Of a stretch of DNA of 64,000 nt, positions 1-12,330 are shown in pieces (position 1 is the stretch's first letter; the number at the start of each line of letters is the position of its first letter). The notes beneath the pieces are model-generated. The model was given only the letters and a program-made list of their open reading frames with translations, was not told where the DNA came from and made no database searches. The position numbers and the translations under genes are program-made. The stretch is from Nautilus pompilius. Lineage: Eukaryota > Mollusca > Cephalopoda > Nautilida > Nautilidae. The stretch is from positions 1,378,501-1,442,500 of the forward strand of contig JACATO010002186.1 in the NCBI GenBank assembly GCA_018389105.1, in the 5' to 3' direction.

Positions 1-1100
1 TATAAATGTAAATCTTCCTCCAGACCTTTATTTCTAGTAGCCATAAAGAGGAGGAGGAATGAGAATGGTTAATAATTTCACAAGTGGTAGGTTCAATTAC
101 AAATCTCTGGATACAGAAAATGAATTTCTCATACTAGTCTTGTTGTAAATCACTAAATCCTATATACTACTAAAACATTTGATCTCCAGATTTTTTCAAA
201 CTGAAATTAAATATTCTTTTCAGTATTAGCTCTTTCTGGCTGTTGTTATCATGATATTTCTTTTGTAAACCCTCAAGTACCTACAGAATTTTGATAAACT
301 TTCTCCACATTTTCAGAAGTTCAAAAAGTATAGATAACTCCTCATCATGTTAACTGCTATTCTCTGAAAGTTTCACATTCAGTAAAAGTAACTTTTTCCT
401 CTTTAGTACATTTTAGTTAGCTACTTTACTCCTTATCCATTAAACCTTGAAAAGATGATTATCAAGAGCTTTGATGCTATAGAAGTAAGTTATTATCGTC
501 CAAGTGTACCTGCAAAAATTAAAAGTCTTTGTAGATACAAAATCAAAAGTAATTTAGATATTTCTGGATATGACCATGCCAGATAAACGTGACATTAAGA
601 ATTTCAAACTTTGCATTTGTTTCTGTATTGAAATGGTTTATGTAGAATAAAAGTCCTATTTCTGAATCACCACAAAGAAAATACATACATCCTTATATTT
701 TAATTATTGAAAACAGACCATGTCACAAAATTTAAATGTAATTAATATATAAAATAAAACATTAAATTCATAATGCTAAATAAAAGCAAAATTTGTTCTT
801 TTACACCATGGAGTGACTATTACTTGTCTTCAAAGAATTTTGAGATTCAGCAAGAAATATTTTTGCAACAGTGAATTAGTATAATTAATTATTATCAATA
901 TTGCTTAAATTACAAATAGTGTTCATGCCCTTACAAAGACTAACTCATCTATCTTTAATTCTATCCATGGTTAACATTATTCATTTCCAAACAGATCTGC
1001 AAATTAGAAACTTTTCAGATTTTATGTATGTTATCTTTTCTTTTTGAGATGTCCTCTTTAATATATGACTAAAGTTGAAAATTTACAAGACATAACTAAA

Positions 1101-1144
1101 TCTCTCTCTCTCTCTCTCTCTTACACACACGTATGCACACACGC
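1101..1144. repeat. (TC)n/(CA)n microsatellite
   Basis: A run of about ten TC dinucleotides is followed by an imperfect CA-rich stretch. Confidence 0.9.
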
Positions 1145-2120
1145 ACAAAATATAAATTTGTAATTTGTAAACAATTTTTAATTCACAGATACCACATTTT
1201 AAATTCTAATGAAATGACTGAAAGAATCCTAGTGACAAAATATACATGTAAAAATTTTAATTATTGGCAAATATTGGCCAAATCCATTTTTTTCTTCTTT
1301 TTAAATACTAAAACTTAAATGATTCTTCACAAAAAACAAAAAAATAAACAGACTTAATATTACAGAAATATGCAAATTTTCACTTTTTCTTTACAAAGAA
1401 AAATAATTCAATAAAATCATATCACAACTAATTTCTTTAATAATATTTCAGTTGGAGTTAATCTGGGACTCAGTTGAAGTCATTAAAAATGTGTGTGACA
1501 CAAATGAAGTATTTAGTGTTCATAATATTTAAATTTACTGAACTAGTAGTCATCATCAGAAAGTATTGTGAATCTTTACCCAAGAGCTATGGTTGGTATA
1601 GTGCTCACAGCTTCAAAGTAACAGTAATCATGAATACAAAATGGAATTTCCTTTTGGTTTGGTTTTTAAATGCTCAAATAGGCATCATCATATTTTAAAG
1701 CAAAATTAATTTGTTTAGTATTTGCAAACTTTATGTTTTAAGTTAAGTTAGTCTTGATTTTTATTTTTTAAATGAAACATCAAGTCACACCTATAAAGTT
1801 GTGATTGAGTTAGTTTGCTTGAAGAAAACGTCAACAGATTTTAAAAGCAAAATAACGTGCAATTTAAATCAATTTAAAATTTTCAAATCATTTAAATTAT
1901 GTATTAAAGTAAATATATATTTAACTAAGTACATGTAATTAAACAAATAACATTGCAAAACATTAAAAGACCTATGTCAAATATTTACATTAACTCTTCT
2001 GACACATGTATGTATTTTAAAGTTTAAAATAACTTCATTTATTATTTACCATACAAGAAAAATTTAAAAAACAAATGTGTATTAAGAAATTTCTAATTTT
2101 CATTTTCTATAGTAAATATT

Positions 2121-2160
2121 CTTTTGTTTGTTTGTTTGTTTGTTTATTTATTTATTTTAA
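2121..2160. repeat. TTTG/TTTA tetranucleotide repeat
   Basis: Several tandem TTTG units pass into TTTA units. A second short TTTG run lies near 5,401-5,422. Confidence 0.85.
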
Positions 2161-3849
2161 TTCAATAGCCAAATTCTCTTGAAATAATAAAGAATAGTCT
2201 TCTTTCTATCTAACTAAAGCAGGTGATTTGGTGTCCCAGAAAAAGACCTAATGAAAACAGCTACAGAAAAATAACTGGTCATTCTTTGGAAAATAAATGT
2301 TAACAATTAACAAGCATCTATGTTAATAATCATTCTGAATTTCTTATATCTTTTCAAATTTAAATCTGTAAAATATTTGTTATTAGTGTTTTAAATTTTT
2401 AACTGCCAGCTTGGTAGAATCTCTTAGGAGTTTTCTGTCCAATCTTTGCCAAGTTAGGGTTTTTATACTTTTTCTTTTATCCTGATAAATACAAATAGTA
2501 ATAATTTACTTGAAAATTGGCTGCCTTCATAAAAATGTAGTTGATACAGCATTTGTACATTATTTCTACTATAATTAAAGTGCATGGTCAAATAAGATAC
2601 TATTACGAATTATGCATAGCATGAAAAAAAATTATTATATAACAAGTGTCCTCTTACAGAAAATGTGTATATTTGACAAAGTAACAGAGTAATGAACCTA
2701 CATTACAGGTGTCACAAGAATTTAAAAGGATTGAAAAGTGAGTCCTGATATTCAAAAAGATAAAATCAGGTATTTTAAACCAGTGTATGAGAAGCAATTT
2801 AAGCAAAGTATCGCTGACCTAAACTAAGATCTATTTGTGTGTCTATTTCTACTCTTCTTTACATGTCTATCATGGTAAGCATACAATATGTGCAACATTT
2901 ATACTTAACTATCAGGAGAAGTAGCTAAGATTACACAGGAGAAAATTCTTTTGCAATTAATCAGGAATACACACTTGGTTTCATGTCTGAAAGGAAACGT
3001 AGCCCAACTTAAATTTAAATTACATAATCTAGGTCTACAGACCTAACAAGTTTAATTCCTCATATATGAAGTATAATCAAGGGCCAAACATAATTTAAAA
3101 AATAAAACTATAAATTTATTCAACAAGTCTAGCTAAACTAAAAAATGTAATAAAATTCATTTATTTAAAGATTTTTAAAATAAGTAAACCACAAAACAAA
3201 TATCCATTTATAATAGAAATATAATTAAAGCATAGGAACCTTACCAAAATCAAATTTAACAAATCTTATTAATGCTAAACAGCTTTTCTTTAATGGGAAA
3301 GAAACAAAAAGTTGTATATTTATTTATTTGATTAAATTAATCAATCTAGATGAAATGAAATTAAACTAAAATAGTAGTTCCAATGTGTTTGTTGTTGCAA
3401 AAGTACTTATGTGCAAAGAATATATACTGTTTCAAGTCAATCTAAGTAAAGATTTAACATAGCCACCAAAAATTTTTAAAGTAACACTCAACTTTACTCA
3501 AGGTGCTTGGTAAACCTGATTTTGAAAATCTAGAAAAATAAACTCCTATGAATAAATAAAATTCTATATTCTTATTAAAAGTATATTTTCATTATAAGTT
3601 TTATCACTTTCTCAAGTGATAAGTCAGAGTCATTAAAACACATTTTGATAAGTTTGTTCAGAATACAAATTGTGCCAAAATACAAAAATGTAACAAAATT
3701 TGAAACAAATGAAAACTTTAAAAACATTGTCTTATAAACTATATTAAAGTTATTTAGTCAGGTTCCAGTTTAACTATTTAGAAATTTCTCAACCCAAAAA
3801 TCCCACTAAGAAGTGATGAGGAAATATTCATATTTTATCATCAAGACAC

Positions 3850-4600
3850 ACACACCCCCTATCAGTGAACACACCACTGACTTATGGAGATTATCTTGAA
3901 AGGGTCCTTTAATTAGATCTAGCAGTTTAAGACATCTCCAAATGGAGTCTCAAAGAATTTGGACAGTGGTGATAAAGGATAGATGAGATTGAAGTAGCTG
4001 ACATTGTTTGATAGGATTACAACCAGCCAGATAGAGCATTAAATTAAAGTCTGGTGCTGATAAACTACATTGTAAATGCTTCAGGTTTTCCTACTGCACC
4101 TAGAAACAACTATAATAAATCATTCAACTTATACTATTTTATTCTGTCTCTGCAGACATCTGGATATTTTACCCCCCACCCCCAAGTAATTATCCATTTA
4201 AACCTTTTAGGTGCTCAGTGTTTCTAGAGTAACTTTTTCTGCATGTTTTTTTGGCACCATTATGCCAAATCCCCCTTCCACTCTATGACATCTATCAACA
4301 CAATAGGTAAATTCTAAGAGTTCCCTTTTTATCTGATAAAAAGAGCATAGCAACTGAAGGCAAAGTTCATTGCTGGCCTGGTTCCAAACTGATGATTACA
4401 GAGGGCTGGTTCCAATTAGTTGCCTGGGCTGCCACAGCTTTCCATATGTCTGGCCTAGAGGGGCTCAGCTCCTATCTGAAGGCTGCCTGAGCCTCAGAAC
4501 AGCAGCTGAAAAATGGCTTTCTGGCAGACGACCTAAATTCTCCCACCTTCAGATCTACTCCTTGTTTCCACTGAAGCACTAATTGCTTCAAACTGAAGAA
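3850..4600. promoter_or_regulatory. candidate cis-regulatory block
   Basis: This block stands out from its AT-rich surroundings by higher complexity and GC content and by few homopolymer runs. It contains GATA-type words (for example TGATAAAGG, CCAGATAGAG), homeodomain cores (TTTAATTAGATC, CCAATTAGTTG, GATGATTACA) and a CAGCTG E-box, and no splice-bounded reading frame that I recognise. Clusters like these are typical of developmental enhancers and conserved non-coding elements. It could also be an unrecognised exon or an old repeat. The call rests on composition and motif words only. Confidence 0.3.
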
Positions 4601-6430
4601 TTACAGGTTTGGTAATATGAATTAAGTTTCTACACATTGGAACATTTATTTCTAAGCCATACCATTATAAAGATCTACTTCTAAAAATCTTTTCATAAAT
4701 GCTCAAATTTTCTATATGGATTGGCAACAGCTTTGAAAAGAAAGCAGCTTTCCTACACTTGAGACATTTGGCAGCCATCTTATACCTTATTATAAAACAG
4801 AGCTATAATTATGGCTGCCACTGTCACTGTCCTAGCGGTCTTAAACTTCAACCTCTTCCATTTGCAATATCATTTTTCTTTTCCATTCATAAAACTCTCT
4901 CTATACACCGTTTCTCATTTTTCAAGTAGGCTGCACAAACTGAATCATAAAAGTAATTCTCCCAGCTTGAGATACAAGTAAACAATCTGCAAAGTGTTAT
5001 TCTGCATAGGTAATCACCTTGTAAACACAAGTTGACATCAAGCTTATCAATTTCATAATCACATGACTCATGATGAGAAACTTGTTTAAACTACATAGTT
5101 TACATGTGTAGTTTGTGTATTTTTCTTGTTCAGGTAATGAAAATACAGTAACAAAACATACAAAATCCTTAAAGCAACAGTTACTTTTTCTTTTTGTTTT
5201 CCTTAAGAAAAAAATTTCTATCTGACACTTAAATCAGGTTTCAACTAATATCACTGTTGAACAATTGAGACAATCTAAACCTAACTTCAAGCATAAAAAT
5301 TGTGCAATGGACTATTTACCTAAACTTGACAAAAAATCACTATAAATTTTATTTCTTGCAGATTCCAAATAAATAGTGAAGCTTCAGTGTTTTTTTTTTT
5401 TTGTGTTTGTTTGTTTGTTTATTTTTAACTCCCAAAAAGATAACATGAGAAAAAAGCATTTTGGATTTTTTAATTCAAAAATAATTATATATAGACTACA
5501 ATCTTACAGAACATTAATGATAATACAATCATTCTACAATTAATTGTCATCCATCCAACTAAATAACAATTCATATAGTATTACTTAGAAGTGTAATTAG
5601 TGAAATAATTTTGCAATGCATAATGACATAACCCTCAAACAAATTAGGAGGGTAACTCTGCTTCAAATCATCAAATTATGAGAAAGTGCCCACAACCTCA
5701 GTGTCTGTAATGGCCTGCTAGACGATTTATAAAGTTGTAGCCCCCAACTCACACTGGTTCACAGGATCTTAACCATAAGGTGCTCTGATCAAAAAATTCT
5801 ATATTTTATGCACATGATAAAATCCACATTTCAATAAGTAGCTATATGCACAAGTCAGCTGTTTTTGTGGAACTTGACTTCCTAAGACAACTTTTATATA
5901 GATTCCAAACTTCATTTCAGAAGAGATCTATGGATTTTAATATTTTTCACAAATTAGACCAAATGCAGACATTTGATCAATACGTGAAGCTATATGGAGT
6001 TTAATAAATATCAAATTAAGTAGTTGTGAAGCAAGGCAACCATTTCTGTTATCTTGGTATGGAATAAAATCAGAATATAGAATATAAGCATTCTATCATT
6101 ATCTTCTATAGTATTGTCTATGAAGATTCCCTTCAATGAAAACACAACCAAAAAATATTTCAAGAGGCAAAAATGACCACATGAATCTATGAATAAATGT
6201 CCATATTTTCAGGTAAGAATCACTGTAAATATGTTTGGCCACCTTGCTTAGAATGTATAACCTGGGAAGAATTTTGTGTCTGTTTGAATCAATGACAAAA
6301 ACATTCAAATGTGAAAGTGATTTCTGCTATGCAAATTCAAAGAAATGCTCACAATTGAACAAAGACTGATATGGACCAGAAATTAGTTTCTCAAAATTTT
6401 GTGAACTTTAACTAAAATGTTGCAAAACTG
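4600..6430. other. AT-rich non-coding DNA
   Basis: I see no recognisable gene or mobile-element protein here. Short poly-T runs and one TTTG repeat are present. Confidence 0.7.
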
Positions 6431-7340
6431 TAGGATCATCTGGAATGCACTCAAGTACCACTTATCAGAATATTACTAACATTAACAAAAGGTGGCAGTG
6501 AAGATGACTACGCATTTCTCATCAACAAATGTGTTCACAGTGAAGTCATAAGACTGCATGCTTTATCATTCATTGTAAAGAATGGTAATGTGTGGAAGGT
6601 CTACAAAAGTACCTCACCAATACTTTGTTGAAAGATAATGATCCCAAGCAATTAACTGAGTTCAAGAATGGAGACACCAATAGAACACTTATTACAGAAT
6701 GCCTGCTGAAGAATTCATTGAAGAATTGGCATCAGTGATCATCAATAAACTGCCAAGCACCAAAATGCCTATCTTAAGGCTTTAAAGCAAAATGTCAAGT
6801 TAAAAGAGCATGGATTTTGTGGAAAACTCATTAAAGTTTTTTTTACTGGGACAGCAGCTAAACAAGTATGCATCCACTTTTGGTTTCCATGTCATAAGTA
6901 ACTGCCTGAGATGACACATTGACAGTATCCCACCTTTCTCTTTTATTTTGAAAAAGACAAACACATTTTGATCATCACCCTTATGGAAATCAAACAACTA
7001 TTTTGATAAGGCCCAGCAGCACAGTTCAAAGATCAAAAGAATTCCATGAATCTGTGCAGTCACAGCAAGGACTTTAGTGGCATAACATCAAAATGCAAGT
7101 TTTCCACTACCAGTCTTAGCAAATCCCATTATGATGAAGTGGGGGGGCACAGTACTGCACATGGCAACCCATACAAGTCTATAGAAGATCAAATCCTAAG
7201 CCAGTTCTTACTGTTGTGTTGTATCATACACTTGTTCACTTGTTTTAACCTCTACATTGTAGACAACACAAGGAACATAGTGCCACAGTTATTTGCCTAT
7301 CCTGCACCATAATGAACATGGCTCTTTTGACTTTGGAAGG
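6430..7340 (+). pseudogene. relic of a mobile-element-associated protein of unnamed family
   Basis: Conceptual translation of the plus strand, across stops and frameshifts, shows a degraded form of a domain I associate with multi-copy uncharacterised proteins of invertebrates. Its usual marks are a histidine-aspartate segment, a 'SDG..SQ.KN' word, 'NLC.H..DFG', 'WNF.ATSHGK' and 'DGVGGT.KR'. Here I see AQQHSSKI near 7,012-7,035, MNLCSHSKDFSGI (7,046-7,084), KFSTTSLSKS (about 7,100-7,130) and YDEVGG (about 7,130-7,147), in the right order. The longest intact stretch is 88 codons from 7,046. Many stops make it non-functional. I cannot name the family's enzyme activity. The limits are approximate. 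Confidence 0.55.
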
Positions 7341-7399
7341 GAAACAACTAAAAGAACTCTTCATTTTTAGAAGTGAGAGAAGCCTGACAGAAACCACAG

Positions 7400-7545
7400 C
7401 TGTCTGGTGAAAATGAATGAATCAAAACATTGCCAAGAAGATACACCAAATGAAGTTAACAACAACCAAGAATCAAACTTGGGCCCACACCCTTAACAGT
7501 CCATTAAGCTAAGCACTAGAATACCAGCCACTCGTAATCTTTATA
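7400..7545 (-). mobile_element. tRNA-derived SINE copy, degraded
   Basis: Read on the minus strand, this has a tRNA-like head whose B-box region appears on the plus strand as AAGAATCAAACTTGGGC near 7,468, next to an alternating run ending in TTAAGCTAAGC. The stretch GATACACCAAATGAAG just before it also occurs, in diverged form, next to the same head in the copies near 21.8 and 23.0 kb. Confidence 0.6.
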
Positions 7546-10255
7546 ACTACTAGAATGTTCAAGAAATATCTTTCTTATTTGTTACAAATGAAGATTTGGA
7601 AGCAGTTAAGCTACTCCTAGAAGATAGATTTAAATTTGGACATGCAGAAATTTCAATCACTATTTTGTGCCAATAAATCTAAATCAAATCCAAGATGCCA
7701 TTTCCACCAAAATGGATAAGAGATTTAAAGCTACAACCAGAGAATTATGTTGCATTTGTCTATGGCAGGAACTGATAGGTAGGAAATCATAAAAATTTCA
7801 ATAGAAGAGAAGACTACAGATATTCCGTTTATGTATCCCTATGACCTAGCCCAAATGGTTCAATAACCATTCAGAAGAGATGAGTATTAGGTGTCAGAGA
7901 AACACAATGTGCACTATATCTGCCTCCAGTGCAACCTCATTGGGAAGAGGGTATAAATTACCATCCATTTGTTCTCTGCTTTATAAAATAAATTGATTTT
8001 TTTAAGTTATTGCTGGTGTTTTTATCTTTAAAGGTGCTTTACTAAGTGAACTTATGATCATCTCAAAATATTTGCATGAACACACACAGTAAAATAGTAA
8101 CAGACACACTGTTGAATAGTTTTCATCCTTAGAAGTAAGAAGACCAAATGTTTTTAGTGATTTATACACCTCAAAATATGGACATTTCATGAAACAATGT
8201 CTCACCTACAAATTGCTTGATTTTCAAGATCATCATCACTAGTGGAACAGAATCATTACAGTTGAAAAATCCAGCATTGTTTCCCTGTCTGAAATCAGTA
8301 ATTGCCAAAACCTTAGAATATCTAAGACCAGGTTTTGATAAACTATTTTATTTCATGTGAAATCTGTTAAAAGACAAATGAAAGTGTGCAAAGAGTAATA
8401 AGAAATAATTTGTCCATTAGATTATGGGAAGCATATCCCATAGCCAAAGAATTATCAGAACATCAATACACAGTCTAGGAGCTCAACTAGCATATTGGTG
8501 TGGTGGGAAGAGAAAAAAAAATCTCATTTTTAAAGATAAATATTTTATAAATAAAACAAAACTTTTCACAATTTAAGTATATACTTTTAACAGTATTATT
8601 CTCTATAAAATGGAAGACAAAATTGATTTTATAACATGCAAAAGTGACATTTTACTGTAATACATAACACTACCTCAGCAATGACCTTTATGGCTACAGT
8701 TCACTTAAGACTTCAGATTACCAGATGACTACATGGATTCACAATATACTTTGTTTTACCAGAATAACCATCAAATATGGCTAGTAAATTTTCCATGAAA
8801 GTTTTCCACGAAGTTAACAAGTACTAGAGCATAACACTCAAGTTTTTTTTTTAAATAATAGTATGCAACAAAGTAATGAAAAATAACACAAAATGATAAA
8901 GTTCTAATGAAAATTAAAAATACCACCAGTGTTCATTCAATACACCTATCTTGTGGAAGTTTTCATCCAAGTTTAGTTTTTCTGACAAAATGTTAAAATA
9001 ATACAACTCCAAACACTTTTCATGCCTTCCAAAAGGGATACTGCGAAAGATTACAGTAAAAGAAGTCCAAACTGGCCTCACAATTTCAGGTGAAATATTT
9101 TACAACAGCATTATGAAGAGTCAAAGGTAGAATTTAATAAAGAAGTAGAGAAAAAGAAGAGGCAGCTTTGACAATAATACAAGAGGCAGGCTCAAACTAT
9201 GTATTTCATTACAGAGACACAAAAAGCAGCACAATGCAAAAGATCAAAAGGTAATATTACTTTTTTCATTAATTAACATAATTTTTAATTTTCTTTATCA
9301 TGAGGTTTCAGTAATCATAAATTTGCCTTGTATAAAATCTATTAACCTGAAGTTAGCATTTTTCCTTATGTTTGATTAATACTGATACATCTGTCCCAAA
9401 ATTAACTTCAGATTGTTTAAAAAAAGACAAGATCTAAATGATTATTGCTGCATGCTACCAATGAAATTTAAGTTTTCCAAAAGATAACTAAGGTATATGA
9501 AAGCAAACTAAGAATAGGTATCAAGGCCTGTAAATTAAATTTGAGTTACACAATACATGGCTCTTTTTTTCTGTGTGATAAAGAAAACCAGGTCACAGGT
9601 TCAGAGATAACTGTTGCTATACAAAAGAAAGTGCAACAGTGTAGGCTATTTGTGTCATGATAGTTAATTATGATACAAGGTTTAACAAAAATCCACACAC
9701 ACACCCAGAAAGAGAATCTATTTATCTAAATTGCTTGGTATGACATGAAATATTTAAGTTTCAAGTATTTCCCAATGATGAGCAGACATTTTTTGACTGT
9801 CATCAAAGTTGCAGCAGAGTATAATTATCATACATACCTGTAGAAAAGTTGACTCACAACCCCCAAATTTGAAGACAAAAATAGTTAATTTAACATATAT
9901 AATAGGTATAAATCAAAGTACATATTTTCATCTATCAAATATAGAATATTTAATTCTAAAAATGTTATTATCATCTATAAATATTCTGCTTCATCAATTC
10001 TTAATAGATGTATTTTTCTCATAGAAAGTTTCATGGCTTACATTGCAAAATATACTTAGCGTTATCATTTTCTAAGTTACAGTCGTGTGCAAAATGGACA
10101 ACAACACAGATGAGTTACAGAAAAAATTAACTTGAAGAAATCTTTACTCTAAAAGTTTGCTAATCAATTGGAAGTATAACTGGAGGTATTATAAGAAAAT
10201 AGAGTTTACAGATACAGCATGTATTTACAATGATTCACATAAAGTATAAGTGTTA
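7545..10255. other. AT-rich non-coding DNA, unresolved
   Basis: I found no protein similarity. Part of 8,900-9,250 is A-rich on the plus strand with short lysine-rich open frames that I do not recognise. Confidence 0.6.
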
Positions 10256-11290
10256 TTATTTGAAGCCATAGAAATCTTCTTCACTTTCATCAGCAAACAA
10301 TTCTTTCATTTCCCTTTGAGTTAAAATATCATCATGAATATCAATGTCTTCATCGCTTAATTACTCCTTATCACTTCCTTTGCCACATTTCTATAATCCC
10401 TGTCCTTTCTCCTACACCAAATCACTTTCAGTACCATCTAATGCATTTGTCATAACATATTTTAGATCATGCAACCACATCCTCATTCATTGTATCAATG
10501 CAGATTTTACCTACTCAAAGGCAACATTCAAAGGAGCAGCTCTCATATTACCACACATGGAGTAGAAGACATTTCCAAATCCATCCTGGATAACCATCTC
10601 TCCATTAACCTATCCTTAAATATCTGGTTGAGGACCTTCATCTAAGGGCTAAACACAACATTGGTCAAAAATGCTCTTCACCATTTTCCCTAAATGCATC
10701 CCACACAAGTAATGTTTTCTTCTTGGAAATTCCCCCATACCTTTTTAATCAAAATTACTACTCTTTGCTTATCCATCTATCCTTTGGGATGGCAGTGAAG
10801 AACTCCAATACCTCTGGAAAAAAAATCTCTCTTGGGAATTGTTTTCCCTTTAAAATAACCACTGGCTTTCAACTTAGTCCCATTAGCAAGTCGAGCACAA
10901 CTGTAAAATGGACTGATGTTTCTGACCGATGGTGTAGTTTTTGCCACTACAATTGTCAAACCTTTAGCATTCACAATTCTAGTTTGTGGAATTTTAAACC
11001 ATACTGGTGCCTTGTCCTTATTTCTGATGCTACATAATTCTTTTTTCCCTGTGAAATTTGATAATTTTCTGCAAATTTCTGTTTTCATAAAACAATCTGT
11101 TTTCATAAATCATCCATACCAATTAGCAGAAGCCTTAAGTTGTTATAAATATTTCATTCTTCAGCTAACAATCATTCAAATTCAATTTAGTGCCACAATA
11201 ATAAATCTATTCTTTCTTTGAGTTTCAATCCATGCTGGAAGTTTATCTTCCAGATCTAGATACAAGCATTTATACCACAATTGGCACAAG
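10256..11290 (-). pseudogene. pogo-superfamily transposase relic (POGK/TIGD-like), copy B
   Basis: Minus-strand translation, bridging frameshifts, follows a pogo transposase in order. There is the end of a CENP-B-type DNA-binding domain (LEDKLPAWIETQRKN, then ANWYG). Next comes the first catalytic region (IRNKDKAPVWFKIP, then TRIVNAKGLTIVV), then ANGTKLKASGYFKGKTIPK and CHPKG. The C-terminal part has YVMTNALDGTESDLV and an acidic tail ending in SEEDFYGF before a stop at 10,256-10,258. The best intact stretch is 109 codons (10,777-11,106). Such transposases cut and paste DNA in the nucleus through a DDE/D RNase-H fold. Stops and shifts rule out activity. Terminal repeats were not identified. 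Confidence 0.75.
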
Positions 11291-11379
11291 GCATATTTTC
11301 AATGATGATTTGTTTCTTCATCAAGTATCTTACAAACTCTATTTATTCCAGATCTTCCAGCTTTCATTTTTTTTTTTTT

Positions 11380-12330
11380 TTTGGCCTTTTTTAATCACTT
11401 CTTAAATTTTTCAGAATATTTCATCCTTTTAGGAACCAATTTTTATTTTCTGTAGATCCTTCAGGAAATAATAAAATAATGATATCTTTAAAAAAAAATT
11501 AAAACATTAATATTAAGAGCAATTGTGAATGTGCAAAATGACCATCAAAGATTTTAACTTGTTACTAGTTATATTTTACAAAAAAGCTTTCAGATTTTAA
11601 TTCATACTAGTATTTCATGTCCCATGTATAAGTCTAGAGTAATTTCAGGACCACAAAATAGCTTTCTAAAGACCAGACTTGTATACAGGTACATACAGTA
11701 GGTGTTTTGCTCCTTATTGCATCTCTTAACATGGCAAGTTCTGCTGCAAACTGTAAGAGTTGTCTGACAAAATAAAACAGGTCCATCTTGTTCATGTTTA
11801 ATATGTCTTCTGCTTCAAATTATGCTAGAATTGGTTGGACTAACTAACTACTTTTGTTTATCCAAGAGTCAACAGCAGCCACTTCTCCACAAAAATGTAT
11901 AGATAAGATTGCGTCTCTCTTGGAAATGCTGCATTTAAATTTTGTATATCCAAGCTTCAATGCAGAAAAATTTATTTGCCTTTTCTATCACTATCATCAA
12001 GCCAGACAGTGATAAATTCACCAAGCACACGTAGACGAACCACTCAAATAAGTTTTCTTCTGTCTTCATATTTGGCACAGCGTATTTGATTCAGTTTCTT
12101 TATAGTAGCACCCACATTTTGCAACTTTTCTACTTTCTCCATTTTTTTAAATTATCAACAAGGTTGACAGGGAAATAGATTTTTTTGGAAATTTTTGTCT
12201 TTGACATGTTACTTGTGTCTATGACTTCAATAATTTTTAGCTTTATTTCAATATTTAATTTACTTGCTTGCCATTGCTGCTGATGCATAAACAATTCATG
12301 CTGGCAACCTGCTGTCTGCCAGCCAGACAT
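11380..12330 (-). pseudogene. pogo/Tigger-type transposase relic, copy A
   Basis: The minus strand begins with a psq/CENP-B helix-turn-helix (KLNIEIKLKIIEVIDTSN, then MSKTKISKK, about 12,160-12,250). A second helix-turn-helix region follows, with KYED, WFVYV, EKANKF and, in another frame, CGEVAAVDSW (about 11,860-12,090). The first catalytic region reads EAEDILNMNKMDLFY near 11,790-11,835, where the family usually has an aspartate in 'NMDE'; asparagine here would abolish catalysis. A second catalytic segment resembling 'DGHSSH' reads DGHFAHSQ near 11,530-11,555. Because copy A already has both catalytic regions, the DNA-binding and catalytic motifs of copy B must belong to a second element. 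Confidence 0.7.

Larger units (their letters stand above)
1..3850. other. AT-rich non-coding DNA
   Basis: I see only AT-rich sequence with frequent stops in all frames and very few CpG dinucleotides. The longest open frames are short and are made of A/T-rich codons with no recognisable protein similarity. It contains two simple repeats that are listed separately. It would fit intron or intergenic DNA. Confidence 0.8.

Noticed and set aside
10082-10110. CAGTCGTGTGCAAAATGG as a possible Tigger-type terminal repeat for copy B
   Set aside because: I could not find a matching inverted copy on the other side of the relic.
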